Positions 52,978-62,782 of a DNA stretch of 64,000 nucleotides are shown here, in pieces. The position numbers and the translations under genes are program-made. The notes below the pieces were generated by a model. It saw nothing but the letters and a program-made list of their open reading frames with translations. It was not told where the DNA came from and did not search any database. Positions within the stretch are counted from its first letter, which is position 1, and the number at the start of each line of letters is the position of its first letter. The stretch spans positions 2,914,001 through 2,978,000 of the forward strand of contig NZ_KB375270.1 in the NCBI RefSeq assembly GCF_000314735.2. Reading direction: 5' to 3'. This stretch comes from Afipia felis ATCC 53690. GTDB taxonomy: Bacteria; Pseudomonadota; Alphaproteobacteria; Rhizobiales; Xanthobacteraceae.

Positions 52978-54422
52978 CTCCGCGCCGTCTCTCCGCGACT
53001 GCCGCTGCAATCATTGCAGCGGCAGGTATCGCTTTGATGTCCAGCCGCGAACTGGGGCTGCGGCATCCTGAATATTCAATCGTATCCGCCGCTATGGCGG
53101 CGGGTGCGCCTATCTACTTTCAAGATCCGGACGGCAGACCGTTCTACTCCTTGACGCCGAAGAAAACCCCGGATGGCCGAGACTATCGCGTGGTGCCCGC
53201 TGGTGCCGACGTGAGTTTCGACGACCCTGCGCACGAGGACGCCGATTCACAATCACACGTCGAAGCAGACGCCAAAGAACGCCGTAAGATCAAATATTAT
53301 CGCAACCCCATGGGATTGCCGGACACGTCGCCGACGCCAAAGAAAGATTCGATGGGGATGGACTACATTCCTGTCTATGAAGACGAGGATACGAATGACG
53401 GATCGGTCAAGCTCTCGCCGGGAAAGATTCAACGCACAGGCGTGAAATCTGAGCTCGTCGTCAAGAAGACAGTGACGTCGCTGATCCGCGCGCCAGGAAC
53501 CGTTCAGGAGGATGAGAGACGCGTTTCGGTTGTCGCGTTGCGATTCGAGGGATTCGTGGAGAGCGTCGCCAATGTCACAACCGGCGACCACGTTCATAGG
53601 GGGCAATTGCTTATGAACGTTTACAGTCCGGCGCTATCGAGCGCGGCTGCGGAATATCTCTCCGCCATTAATGCTGGAGCCACGGGCAGGGATCTGAAGG
53701 GCGCACGGCGCCGATTGGAGAACCTGGCCACACCGGATTTAGCCATCAAGGAGCTTGAGCGCAGCCGGGAAATCTCACTCTCGGTTCCTTGGGTTGCTCC
53801 GCAGGACGGAGAGATTCTTGAACGCAATGCCGTGAATGGCATGCGTGCGGCGCCTGGCGAAGTGTTGTTCAGGATCGCCGACCACCGCCTTGTCTGGGTG
53901 CTCATCGATGTGGCGGAGCGCGATCTGGCGCAAATCTCTGTCGGAGCCAAGGTGACTATCCGGCCGCGTGCGCTCGTCGGCCAAACGTTCGATGGCACCG
54001 TCGCGCTCATTTATCCGCATCTCAATGCAGCAACGCGCACTGCGCGGATTCGAGTCGAGGTGCCTAATCCCGACGAACTATTGCGACCCGAGATGTATGT
54101 CGATGCTGAGATCAAGGCTGGTACGACCGATCCGGTACTCGCGGCACCTGAAAGTGCGGTATTGGATAGCGGAAGCCGTCAGGTCGTTCTGATCGACAAA
54201 GGCGAAGGACGCTTCGAGCCGCGTGAAGTGAAGCTTGGTCGTCATGGCAGCGGTTTCGTCGAAGTCACTCAAGGCGTGTCAGAGGGCGAGGCTGTCGTCA
54301 CCTCAGCAAACTTCCTGATTGATGCCGAAAGCAATCTTAAAGCCGCGCTGAAAGGACTTGCTGCCGCGAACGACGAAAAGCCGACGCCCCTGAGACCTGA
54401 TAGCACGGGAACACGGCCATGA
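52974..54422 (+). CDS. cusB: Heavy-metal efflux adaptor (CusB/CzcB-like)
   Basis: Membrane fusion protein of 482 residues bridging the inner-membrane pump and an outer-membrane channel. After an N-terminal anchor come two heavy-metal-binding HMBD-type segments: IYFQDPDGRPFYSLTPKKTP (~42-75), and RNPMGLPDTSPTPKKDSMGM with YIPVYEDE (~105-135). The barrel-sandwich (IRAPGTVQEDERRVSVVALR) and beta-barrel (LVWVLIDVAERDLAQISVGA) domains follow. ATGA overlaps on both sides couple it to its neighbours. No outer-membrane partner (CusC) lies in the island. The substrate is probably Cu/Ag, from pump similarity; gene name tentative. Confidence 0.9.
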   Translation: MTPRRLSATAAAIIAAAGIALMSSRELGLRHPEYSIVSAAMAAGAPIYFQDPDGRPFYSLTPKKTPDGRDYRVVPAGADVSFDDPAHEDADSQSHVEADAKERRKIKYYRNPMGLPDTSPTPKKDSMGMDYIPVYEDEDTNDGSVKLSPGKIQRTGVKSELVVKKTVTSLIRAPGTVQEDERRVSVVALRFEGFVESVANVTTGDHVHRGQLLMNVYSPALSSAAAEYLSAINAGATGRDLKGARRRLENLATPDLAIKELERSREISLSVPWVAPQDGEILERNAVNGMRAAPGEVLFRIADHRLVWVLIDVAERDLAQISVGAKVTIRPRALVGQTFDGTVALIYPHLNAATRTARIRVEVPNPDELLRPEMYVDAEIKAGTTDPVLAAPESAVLDSGSRQVVLIDKGEGRFEPREVKLGRHGSGFVEVTQGVSEGEAVVTSANFLIDAESNLKAALKGLAAANDEKPTPLRPDSTGTRP

Positions 54423-57400
54423 TTGCCCGTGTCATCGCGTGGTCGGCGCGCAATCTGCTGTTGGTTCTGTTCGGTGCCGGTTTTGCGGCTGCCGCAGGCA
54501 TCTACGCGCTGGCTCATCTGCCGCTCGATGCCATTCCAGACCTCTCGGATACGCAAGTTATCGTCTACACCGAATATTCCGGACAGGCGCCGCAGGTGAT
54601 CGAAGATCAGGTCACCTATCCGCTCGCCACCGCGATGTTAACGGTCCCAAAATCGAAAGTGGTGCGTGGGTTCTCGTTCTTCGGCGTTTCCTTCGTCTAC
54701 GTCATTTTCGACGACGGCACCGATATCTATTGGGCGCGTTCGCGCGTGCTTGAATCCCTCAACAGCGCGGCTTCGCGGTTACCTTCAGGCGTCACGCCAA
54801 CCATTGGGCCGGATGCGACCGGCGTAGGCTGGGTCTACCAGTATGCAGTGGTATCCAAGGAATTGAACCTCGCAGACACACGAACAATCCAGGATTGGAA
54901 TCTGAAGTTTGCTCTTGCAAGGGCGGAGGGCGTCTCGGAAGTGGCGAGCGTCGGCGGCTTCGTCAAACAATACAACGTGGTTCTCGATCCGCAGCGAATG
55001 CGCGATCTCGGCATCACCATGCAGAAGATGCGCGATGCAATCCGCGCCAGCAATGCAGACGTTGGCGGGCGCACTGTCGAACTGTCCGAGTTCGAATACG
55101 TCATTCGGGGGAAAGGCTACCTCAAAAGCATCAATGATCTCGGAAACATCGTTCTGAAGGCCGACAAAGGCACGCCGGTGCTCTTGCGCGACGTGGCGCG
55201 TGTTGAGCTTGGACCCGACGAGCGGAGGGGGATTGCCGAACTGAATGGTGAAGGCGAGGTGGCGAGCGGTATCGTTCTGCAACGCTTCGGCATCAACGCG
55301 CTCGACGTCATCAACAACGTTAAGAAGCGCTTCAAGGAGATCGCAACAAGTCTACCAAAGTCAGTTGAGATTGTGCCGGTCTATGACCGCTCGAACTTGA
55401 TCAACGCGGCTATCACGACGCTCAAACACACGCTGGTCGAAGAAAGCATCATCGTTGCTCTGGTGTGCATCGTGTTTCTGCTACATGTCCGGAGTGCGCT
55501 TGTTGCCATCCTGATGTTGCCGGTCGGCGTGCTAATGGCATTCGGAGCGATGAAATTATTAAATATCGGCTCCAACATCATGAGCCTCGGCGGCATTGCG
55601 ATTGCGATCGGCGCCATGATCGACGCCGCAATCGTCATGATCGAAAACGCGCACAAACATCTCGAACGGTCCAAAGACGGCCAGTCGCGCATCTCCGTCC
55701 TGATCGATGCAGCGTCGGAGGTGGGCCCAGCACTATTCTTCAGCCTTCTGATCATTACCGTCTCGTTCATGCCGATCTTCACGCTGGAATCGCAAGAGGG
55801 CCGGCTGTTCAGCCCGCTTGCCTTTACCAAGACCTTTGCGATGGCAGCTGCGGCATTGCTGTCAGTCACTTTGGTGCCAGCGCTGATGGTGATCTTCGTT
55901 CGTGGCCGGATCATCCCGGAACACCGGAATCCGATCAACCGATTCCTGATCTGGATTTACAAGCCGGTGATCAAATGCGTGTTGCAGGCCAAAGTATTGG
56001 TGATCCTTCTTGCCGTCGGAGTTCTCGCAATTTCGGTCTGGCCCGCGCGGCAACTCGGGACAGAGTTCATGCCGAACCTGAACGAAGGCACGCTGCTGTA
56101 TATGCCGACGACGCTGCCCGGTATCTCGGTGACCTCGGCCGCCGAACTGATGCAAACTCAGGATCGGACCATTCGTTCTTTTCCAGAGGTGGCCTCTGTC
56201 TTTGGCAAAGCGGGACGTGCGTCGACGGCCACAGACCCAGCGCCCATGGAAATGTTTGAGACCATCATCAATCTCAAGCCAAAGGAGCAGTGGCGCCGCG
56301 GCGTGACGATCGACGGCCTCATCGCAGAATTGGACAAGGCGCTACAGTTCCCCGGCGTCTCCAATGCCTGGACCATGCCAATCAAGGCTCGCATCGACAT
56401 GCTTTCGACTGGCATTCGCACGCCGGTTGGCGTGAAGGTGATTGGTCCTGATCTCGCCGGGATCGACACACTCGCGCGACAGATCGAGCAGGTACTTAAG
56501 GCTGTTCCGGGGACATCGTCGGCATATGCGGAGCGTGCGCTCGGCGGCTACTATCTTGAGATCACACCCAATCGTGAGGAATTGGCGAGGTACGGCATCT
56601 TAGTGCAGGACGTGCAGGACACGATCGCAACTGCACTTGGTGGCCAAAGCATAACGACCACTGTTGAAGGCCGAGAACGATTCACTGTCAACATGCGCTA
56701 TCCTCGGGATCTTCGCGACAGTCCGAAGGCAATCGCGAGCGATATTCTCGTGCCGATGCCCGGGGGCGGGGCTGTGCCATTGGGAGAAGTCGCCAGCGTG
56801 ACACCTGCACGCGGGCCAACCTCGATCAGGACAGAAAACGGCCAACTCGCAACTTACATTTATGTCGATATCCGGGATCGCGATCTCGGAGGATACGTCG
56901 CCGACGCCCAGTATGCCGTGCAGTCCGGGATTCAGTTTCCGCCAGGCTATTACGTGATTTGGAGCGGTCAGTATGAATATCTCGAACGTGCGACTGCCCG
57001 GTTGAAGGTCGTTGTACCTGTCACGCTCCTGATAATTTTCCTCCTGCTTTATCTCAATTTCCGCTCGATCACCGAGACCCTGATCGTCATGCTCTCGTTG
57101 CCATTCGCGCTGATAGGCGGACTCTGGCTGATGTGGTGGCTTGGTTTCAATCTTTCTGTCGCAGTTGCCGTTGGCTTTATTGCTCTGGCCGGTGTCGCGG
57201 CGGAAACGGGCGTCGTTATGCTGATCTACCTCAACCACGCGTGGGCTGAAGTACAGGCCTTGTGTCAAGCGCAAGGTCGACCGGTCTCGCGGCGTGACCT
57301 CGCCGACGCGATCATGGTGGGCGCTGTGGATCGTGTGCGGCCCAAAATAATGACCGTGGTGGCAATCATGGCAGGCCTCCTGCCGATCATGTGGAGTACA

Positions 57401-57544
57401 GGTACTGGTTCCGAAATCATGCAACGGATCGCAGTGCCGATGATTGGCGGCATGGTCTCATCGACGCTGCTAACGTTGGTCGTGATCCCAGCCATTTTCG
57501 GACTGGTGAAGGGTGCTCGCTTGCGAGATGAACGCCGCGCCTAA
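54419..57544 (+). CDS. cusA: Heavy-metal RND efflux pump (CusA/CzcA family)
   Basis: Protein of 1041 residues, the normal size for HME-RND pumps with 12 membrane helices and two periplasmic loops. Diagnostic: IPDLSDTQVIVYTEYSGQAP, GAMIDAAIVMIENAHKHLER (TM4), and PIKARIDMLSTGIRTPVGVK, which resembles the monovalent-cation CusA branch more than CzcA, and GVAAETGVVMLIYLNHAWAE (TM11). Proton-driven export of Cu(I)/Ag(I) from the cytoplasm or periplasm is likely, together with the CusB-like adaptor it overlaps by 4 bases. Regulators such as CusRS are not in the window. The island ends ~140 bp after its stop. Confidence 0.93.
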   Translation: MIARVIAWSARNLLLVLFGAGFAAAAGIYALAHLPLDAIPDLSDTQVIVYTEYSGQAPQVIEDQVTYPLATAMLTVPKSKVVRGFSFFGVSFVYVIFDDGTDIYWARSRVLESLNSAASRLPSGVTPTIGPDATGVGWVYQYAVVSKELNLADTRTIQDWNLKFALARAEGVSEVASVGGFVKQYNVVLDPQRMRDLGITMQKMRDAIRASNADVGGRTVELSEFEYVIRGKGYLKSINDLGNIVLKADKGTPVLLRDVARVELGPDERRGIAELNGEGEVASGIVLQRFGINALDVINNVKKRFKEIATSLPKSVEIVPVYDRSNLINAAITTLKHTLVEESIIVALVCIVFLLHVRSALVAILMLPVGVLMAFGAMKLLNIGSNIMSLGGIAIAIGAMIDAAIVMIENAHKHLERSKDGQSRISVLIDAASEVGPALFFSLLIITVSFMPIFTLESQEGRLFSPLAFTKTFAMAAAALLSVTLVPALMVIFVRGRIIPEHRNPINRFLIWIYKPVIKCVLQAKVLVILLAVGVLAISVWPARQLGTEFMPNLNEGTLLYMPTTLPGISVTSAAELMQTQDRTIRSFPEVASVFGKAGRASTATDPAPMEMFETIINLKPKEQWRRGVTIDGLIAELDKALQFPGVSNAWTMPIKARIDMLSTGIRTPVGVKVIGPDLAGIDTLARQIEQVLKAVPGTSSAYAERALGGYYLEITPNREELARYGILVQDVQDTIATALGGQSITTTVEGRERFTVNMRYPRDLRDSPKAIASDILVPMPGGGAVPLGEVASVTPARGPTSIRTENGQLATYIYVDIRDRDLGGYVADAQYAVQSGIQFPPGYYVIWSGQYEYLERATARLKVVVPVTLLIIFLLLYLNFRSITETLIVMLSLPFALIGGLWLMWWLGFNLSVAVAVGFIALAGVAAETGVVMLIYLNHAWAEVQALCQAQGRPVSRRDLADAIMVGAVDRVRPKIMTVVAIMAGLLPIMWSTGTGSEIMQRIAVPMIGGMVSSTLLTLVVIPAIFGLVKGARLRDERRA

Positions 57545-57681
57545 TTATAGAAAATGAATTCACTCCAGATGATTCTGGAGTCGATGAATTTCAAACCTCA
57601 GTTCGGGTTCATACCAAGACCGTGTCGCTTTTACGATCTTTACAACCGACAGCATCATGGGCACTTCCACCAGAACGCCCG

Positions 57682-57715
57682 GGGGTCGGGGTTTCGAGTC
57701 CCTCTTGCGGCACCA
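57682..57715 (+). repeat. attR-type copy of tRNA-Thr 3' end
   Basis: GGGGTCGGGGTTTCGAG... to CACCA, 33 of 34 positions identical to 51828-51861. No 5' tRNA half precedes it, so it is not a functional tRNA. It is the right border of the island and the FGE gene stops 11 bp further on. Confidence 0.9.
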
Positions 57716-57725
57716 GTCTTTTAGC

Positions 57726-58688
57726 TCAGTCGGCTCGAATCACGCACCTGAATCCGACGTGACTCGTAGACGTGTCGATGGGCTGTGCTTGACGAGCGGC
57801 GGGTCTGTATCGTCGGCAATAATTCGGCGCACATAGGTGCGAGCCACCCTTTACAACCCTCCTTGGAATACGAGTGTTGCGGTCTCCAGCATCGAAGCTG
57901 TCTTCTTCTCGCGCTCCCCGCGGGTTTTCAGGTATGCAGCAGGCTTTTTGCGCATCCGCTTGATGGCGTGAACCGTACCAATCCTTTGTCCACTCCCAAA
58001 CATTTCCGATCATGTCGTGAATGCCGTAACCGTTCGGCGGAAAGGCGGTCACAGGCGAGGTGCGGGCATAGCCATCGAGAGCCAGGTTCTCGTGAGGAAA
58101 TTCTCCTTGCCAGGTATTCGCGAGATACGTGCCTCCGGGTGCGAGCTCGTTGCCCCATGCGAAGTCGGCATTCTCCAGCCCGCCGCGCGCGGCAAACTCC
58201 CATTCAGCTTCGGTCGGCAAATCCTTTCCGGCCCATTGAGCGTATGCAAGGGCATCAGCGAAAGTGATGTGAACGACAGGGTGGCTATCGAGCGTATTGA
58301 TATTGCTCTTGGGGCCGTATGGCCTGCGCCAATTGGCTCCCTTCATAAGGGTCCACCATTGCGCCCAGCTGTGCCGATGAGAGGACGACGCCGGAGGCGT
58401 GAAGACCAGCGAACCGGCAAACATCATATCTGGAAGTATTCCCGGATAATCTTTTGGGTCTGGCATCCTCTCCGCGAAGGTGATGTATCCGGTTTGTCTG
58501 ACAAAGTTTTTGAACTGACGATTTGTCACCGGTGTCCGGTCGATCAGGAAGCTGCCGACTTTAACCCGATGTTCGGGTGCTTCTTCAGGATAGTGCCTGT
58601 CAGAACCCATCACATAGACGCCGCCAGTAAGCCGGATCATGTCCGGCACATCGGTCATGTTCTTCATGTTTGAAATCTGATGGTTCAT
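57726..58688 (-). CDS. Formylglycine-generating enzyme-like protein
   Basis: Protein of 320 residues of the SUMF1/FGE family, which oxidises the CxPSR cysteine of sulfatases to formylglycine using copper and oxygen. Family features: MIRLTGGVYVMGSDRHYPEE (N-terminus), IDRTPVTNRQFKNFVRQTGY, DLPTEAEWEFAARGGLENAD, MIGNVWEWTKDWY. Near the C-terminus GGSHLCAPNYCRRYR has the two catalytic copper-binding Cys (286 and 291). The sulfatase gene lies upstream on the same strand across a terminator, so this enzyme very likely matures it. Confidence 0.95.
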   Translation of the reverse strand: MNHQISNMKNMTDVPDMIRLTGGVYVMGSDRHYPEEAPEHRVKVGSFLIDRTPVTNRQFKNFVRQTGYITFAERMPDPKDYPGILPDMMFAGSLVFTPPASSSHRHSWAQWWTLMKGANWRRPYGPKSNINTLDSHPVVHITFADALAYAQWAGKDLPTEAEWEFAARGGLENADFAWGNELAPGGTYLANTWQGEFPHENLALDGYARTSPVTAFPPNGYGIHDMIGNVWEWTKDWYGSRHQADAQKACCIPENPRGAREEDSFDAGDRNTRIPRRVVKGGSHLCAPNYCRRYRPAARQAQPIDTSTSHVGFRCVIRAD

Positions 58689-58775
58689 GTTCCGATCCGA
58701 ATCGCGGCGGGCGTATGACCCGTTCGATCTTGCTTGAACTCACGAACGATAAAACCAGCCGAGCGATACCGCATC

Positions 58776-58812
58776 AAAAAAGCCTTCGGAGCAGGCAGTC
58801 CGCTCCGAAGGC
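58776..58812 (-). terminator. Terminator between sulfatase and FGE genes
   Basis: GCCTTCGGAGC (58782-58792) pairs with GCTCCGAAGGC (58802-58812), an 11-bp perfect stem, and the minus strand continues TTTTTTGATGC. It follows the sulfatase stop and precedes the FGE start, so FGE needs its own promoter or read-through. Confidence 0.9.
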
Positions 58813-58862
58813 CTTGAAACCGCTCCGATGAGCCGGTTCGCTTCGTTTTGCGTTCTCCTGAC

Positions 58863-60326
58863 TTAACCGAGTTCAGCCGCCACGCCTGGCGGAGGCGAGA
58901 AGCCGAGATCGCCGCGTGCAATCACAGCGTCTCGACCACCATTCTTTTCAAGCAGCGAATTCTGCCGAACCCGCGCGCGCGCATCGGCCTCTTTTGGGTC
59001 GCAAATTTCTTCAAGCCGGCGACGCATGTCGGCCTCGACATCCGCGTATTTCGGGTTGCCAGCAAGGTCATTCAGCTCTTCCGGGTCGTTTTCAAGATCG
59101 AAGAGTTGCGGCGGGTAATCGAGATAATTGACGTACTTCCAGCGGCGGCTCCGCACCATGAAAGCGGGTCTGGTCGTTCCCATTCCGTGGTATTCGGAAA
59201 ATGCGACGCGGTCTTTTGGCTGCTCTTCGATGATATCGAACAGCGAGGCCCCTGGAAGGTTTTGCTCCTCGTCGGCCGTCAAGGCTTCACCGGCCGACGC
59301 CAGGATTGTCGGATATAAATCGACCAGCGAGATGGGAGTTTCACATGTCTGTCCGCGCGGGATGTCGGGACCGGACATGATGAAAGGCACGGCTGCGGTT
59401 TCTTCGTACATGGTGGACTTACCCCACAATCCACGGGCTCCCATGTTGTCGCCGTGGTCACTGGTGTAGATCACCCGTGTGGTGTCGGAGAGATTGGTGT
59501 CCGTCAGGCAGGCAAGCAATTTTCCCACGTTTTCATCCAGGAAACTGCAGAGCCCGAGATATCCCGCCAGCCCCCGGCGCAGCTTGTCCGGAGTATCGAA
59601 AAACTCGTCATAGACGAAGCTGCCTGCATAATCCTGCAGATAGGGATGGTTGGGGCGGTGCATGTCTTCGTAAAGCTTTGGCGACGCCAATCGTGGATCA
59701 TTGTAATAGCGGTAGAAATGCTCAGGCGGCGCTGTAAGCGGAAAATGCGGACAGACGAGTGATACAAAAAGCACCCACGGCTTGTCGGCGTACTTCGGGG
59801 CTTCTTCCTGAAGCCAGGTCTGCGCGCGCGCAGTGATATCGCGATCATAAAATGTGTACGGAGACTCGCCCGGCCCGGCGAGTTTGGCCATCTTCCAGGA
59901 CATTCCCCGCCGTGGGAGGTTTTCTCGAACCAGCCCCATGAGGTCGCCCTTGCCCTCGATGACATGCATCGGGACGATTTCTTCGCTGAATCCGTTGTCG
60001 TCTTCACTCGAGCGGAAATGCAGCTTTCCAATGGAGACAACGCGGTGTCCTGTTGACCGCAGCCGATGGTGCCAGCTGGTTACAGACCCATCGTAAGGAT
60101 CGGCATTATCCCAGAAGCCAACCTGATTAATGTATCGTCCTGTCGCAAGAGATGCGCGAGAGGGGATGCATACCGGAGAGTTGCAATACGCCGCGTCAAA
60201 TCGAACGCCGGAAGCGGCAAGTCGATCAAGATTGGGCGTATGGACGAGCGGATGTCCGTAACATCCGAGCGCCTTGGCGGAATGTTCGTCGGAAAGTATC
60301 ACGACCAGATTTTTCGGGCTGGGCAT
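58863..60326 (-). CDS. Sulfatase (choline-sulfatase/arylsulfatase type)
   Basis: Protein of 487 residues from ATG 60326 (MPSPKNLVVILSDEHSAKAL). The alkaline-phosphatase-fold sulfatase domain includes the catalytic motif C53-I-P-S-R57 in VCIPSRASLATGRY, with Cys to be converted to formylglycine, and VIYTSDHGDNMGARGLWGKS (metal Asp/His) near residue 290. PQLFDLENDPEELNDLAGNP completes it. No signal peptide is visible, so it acts in the cytoplasm on imported sulfate esters. It is divergent from the MFS gene and shares the operator region with it. Confidence 0.93.
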   Translation of the reverse strand: MPSPKNLVVILSDEHSAKALGCYGHPLVHTPNLDRLAASGVRFDAAYCNSPVCIPSRASLATGRYINQVGFWDNADPYDGSVTSWHHRLRSTGHRVVSIGKLHFRSSEDDNGFSEEIVPMHVIEGKGDLMGLVRENLPRRGMSWKMAKLAGPGESPYTFYDRDITARAQTWLQEEAPKYADKPWVLFVSLVCPHFPLTAPPEHFYRYYNDPRLASPKLYEDMHRPNHPYLQDYAGSFVYDEFFDTPDKLRRGLAGYLGLCSFLDENVGKLLACLTDTNLSDTTRVIYTSDHGDNMGARGLWGKSTMYEETAAVPFIMSGPDIPRGQTCETPISLVDLYPTILASAGEALTADEEQNLPGASLFDIIEEQPKDRVAFSEYHGMGTTRPAFMVRSRRWKYVNYLDYPPQLFDLENDPEELNDLAGNPKYADVEADMRRRLEEICDPKEADARARVRQNSLLEKNGGRDAVIARGDLGFSPPPGVAAELG

Positions 60327-60347
60327 TGCAGTGACCAATCTTTTAAT

Positions 60348-60411
60348 TGACAGCGCTGCCATTTTGATCTGACAATGACAGCGCTGTCAATAATAAATGA
60401 TTGCGCTGTCA
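60348..60411. promoter_or_regulatory. Three LacI-type operators between divergent genes
   Basis: Perfect palindrome TGACAGCGCTGTCA at 60376-60389, with near copies TGACAGCGCTGCCA at 60348-60361 and TGATTGCGCTGTCA at 60398-60411. The centres are 28 and 22 bp apart and carry the central CG typical of LacI/GalR operators. They lie between the sulfatase start (60326) and the MFS start (60458), so the LacI protein at 61760 probably controls both. Confidence 0.82.
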
Positions 60412-60457
60412 TTTTGGCGCAAGCTTATGGGAAGCGCTACTAATCGGGAGGGACCTT

Positions 60458-61753
60458 ATGAGCGCATCAGTGCCGATATCGCAAAACCGCTGGTTTCGAA
60501 TACTTGGCGTATCATTCGTCATGTACGTTCTGTCGTTCATCGATCGAACCAACATTGCGATGGCCATTCCCGGCATCCGGGCCGACCTGGGCCTTACAGC
60601 TTCCCAAATCGGGTTTGCGACCGGCGTTTTCTTCTGGGGGTACGTCGTCCTTCAGGTCCCGGCAGGGCGTCTCGCGTCGACCTGGAGTCCCAAGAAAGTC
60701 ATCCTGGGTCTGCTTGTCCTCTGGAGCTTTATGTCGATGACGACGGCGTTCGTGCATACGACCACCGAACTCGTCGCTAATAGATTTCTGCTTGGCGTGA
60801 CGGAAGGTGGCGTTCTCACGTCCGTTATCGTCCTGATTAGCCGATGGTTTACCCGCGCCGAACGGGCGCGCGCAAATGTGCTTTTCCTGATGGCAATCGC
60901 CGTCGGGCCGATGATTGCAAACCCGATTACGGGATTTGTTCTCACATTCATGAACTGGCGGTGGATGTTTGTGTTTGAAGCGGTGCCAGCTCTTCTGTGG
61001 GGCATCGTCTGGTGGTTCGCCATCGATGACACGCCGGCCGAAGCCGAGTGGCTTCCGAAGGCCGAGCGGGAGATGTTGGTCAGCGAACTGTCCAACGAGC
61101 GAAAGCTTGCTAGCGAGCCAACCGGTCATTGGGCAAAAACACTGATGCACCCAGCCGTGTTGCTGCTCGCGCTCTATAATTTTCTAGCGCTGATGGCTGA
61201 ATGGGGCGTGATTTTTTGGCTGCCAAGTGTGATCAGGGATAGTTCGCACGGCATGCCTATCTACATTGTTGGCCTTCTGGCTTCTCTGCCCTATCTTGCC
61301 GGCGTCGTCGTGATGTATTTCGTGGCCGTAAGCTCGGATAAGCGGCAAGAGCGGAAATGGCACATGCTGATCATGTCGTCGCTCTCGGGTATTTTTCTCA
61401 TCTGCGCGCAGTTCGCCGTAGGCTGGAATATCTGGGTCGTCCTGGGCTTCTTGGTCCTCTCCACCGCATCGTTCTTCGGCCGCTACGGTCCGTTCTGGAC
61501 AATGCCAACCGAAATCCTCCCACCGTCGGTTTCGGGCGTCGGCATCGGACTCATCAATGGCGCAGGGAATATCGGTGGAGTCTTCGGGCCGCTTATGTTC
61601 GGATACTTCCGCGAGGTCACCGGCAATTTCTCGACCGCGCTGGTTCTGGCTGGTGTGTCGCTGATCCTGAGTTCGATCGTGGCGCTGCCAATCTCGAACA
61701 AGCCTCCGGCGAAAAGTGGCAATCGACAGATGGCCACTGCGTCAGCTAAATGA
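60458..61753 (+). CDS. MFS transporter (anion:cation symporter type)
   Basis: Protein of 431 residues with 12 membrane helices. The ATG at 60458 has GGGAGGGA upstream. N-terminal SFVMYVLSFIDRTNIAMAIP and the following QIGFATGVFFWGYVVLQVPA are the signature of the ACS family (phthalate, tartrate or glucarate carriers). Its substrate is probably a sulfated organic anion, inferred from its divergent pairing with the sulfatase. The LacI-type regulator follows 6 bases downstream in the same direction, so the two are co-transcribed. Confidence 0.92.
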   Translation: MSASVPISQNRWFRILGVSFVMYVLSFIDRTNIAMAIPGIRADLGLTASQIGFATGVFFWGYVVLQVPAGRLASTWSPKKVILGLLVLWSFMSMTTAFVHTTTELVANRFLLGVTEGGVLTSVIVLISRWFTRAERARANVLFLMAIAVGPMIANPITGFVLTFMNWRWMFVFEAVPALLWGIVWWFAIDDTPAEAEWLPKAEREMLVSELSNERKLASEPTGHWAKTLMHPAVLLLALYNFLALMAEWGVIFWLPSVIRDSSHGMPIYIVGLLASLPYLAGVVVMYFVAVSSDKRQERKWHMLIMSSLSGIFLICAQFAVGWNIWVVLGFLVLSTASFFGRYGPFWTMPTEILPPSVSGVGIGLINGAGNIGGVFGPLMFGYFREVTGNFSTALVLAGVSLILSSIVALPISNKPPAKSGNRQMATASAK

Positions 61754-61759
61754 TGGTTC

Positions 61760-62782
61760 ATGAGCACTGAGAAATCCAACATCACTTTAGACGATGTTGC
61801 CGCCAAGGCGGGCGTGTCACCGATAACGGTGTCACGCACGCTGCGGAAACCAAATCTGGTTGCGGAGAAGACCCGCAAACAGGTCGAGCTGGCGATCTCG
61901 AAACTTGGTTATGTGCCCGATTTGATCGCGGGCAGTTTAGCCTCGCGGCAGACTCGGCAGATAGCCGTCGTTATTCCGTCCCTTAACACGCCCGCATTCA
62001 TGCGCATGGTGCGGGGCATTTCGGAATATCTATCCCCGCGCGGCTACCAATTCGTGCTCGGCGACAACAATCTTTCCGGTGATGACGAAACAAAGCTAAT
62101 AGCCTCACTGCTCGGCCGCCGATCGGACGGCATCATATTGGCTGACATTGTCCAGACACCGGAAGCACGTAGAATTTTGGAGCGAAGCGGCGTTCCTGTC
62201 GTTGAAACCTGGAGCCTGACACGCCGCCCGGTCGATATGAACGTTGGCTTCAATAACCAGGCGGCGGCGCGAGAAGCTGTCCGCCATCTGGTTGATATTG
62301 GCCGCCGTCGTATCGGCATGATTTGCGGTCCACTGCGAGCCAACGAGCGGGGGCGGCAGCGAGCGCTGGGTTTTCGACGCGCGATGGAAGAAGCCAATCT
62401 GAATGCCGATCTGTTCGTTGAGCTCCCGCTGCCAATTAGTTTCAGCGATACCTCCGTAGCGCTGCGTACTCTTTATGACCGCGATAAAGGGCTTGATGCA
62501 GTATTTTGTAGCGGCGATAGCTTTGCCGTCGGTGCGCTTTTTGAGGCGCAACGACAAGGTCGCGCCGTGCCCGATGATTTAGCAATTGTCGGTCTCGGCG
62601 ACTTGGACCTGGCCAGTTATGTCGTTCCGGCGCTCACGCGCGCTGAAGTGCCCGGCTACGAAATGGGACGCTTGGCCGCAGAGATGATTGTCAGCCGGCT
62701 GTCCGGCAACACGATTTCGAAGAAGGTAATCGACGTAGGCTTCAAGCTGGTTGTCAAAGGAAGCACGGTGAAACCTGCCTAG
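61760..62782 (+). CDS. LacI-family transcriptional regulator
   Basis: Protein of 340 residues. The HTH_LacI domain is ITLDDVAAKAGVSPITVSRT with LRKPNLVAEKTRKQVELAIS (residues 8-50), ending in the hinge helix GSLASRQTRQIAVVIPSL. A periplasmic-binding-like effector domain follows (RRIGMICGPLRANERGRQRA, DAVFCSGDSFAVGALFEA). It probably represses the sulfatase and MFS genes through the operators at 60348-60411, released by an import product. Autogenous as part of the MFS transcript. Confidence 0.93.
   Translation: MSTEKSNITLDDVAAKAGVSPITVSRTLRKPNLVAEKTRKQVELAISKLGYVPDLIAGSLASRQTRQIAVVIPSLNTPAFMRMVRGISEYLSPRGYQFVLGDNNLSGDDETKLIASLLGRRSDGIILADIVQTPEARRILERSGVPVVETWSLTRRPVDMNVGFNNQAAAREAVRHLVDIGRRRIGMICGPLRANERGRQRALGFRRAMEEANLNADLFVELPLPISFSDTSVALRTLYDRDKGLDAVFCSGDSFAVGALFEAQRQGRAVPDDLAIVGLGDLDLASYVVPALTRAEVPGYEMGRLAAEMIVSRLSGNTISKKVIDVGFKLVVKGSTVKPA

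Noticed and set aside
57682..57717. Possible second tRNA-Thr gene
   Set aside because: Only the T arm, acceptor 3' strand and CCA are present; D and anticodon arms are missing, so it is an attachment-site copy.
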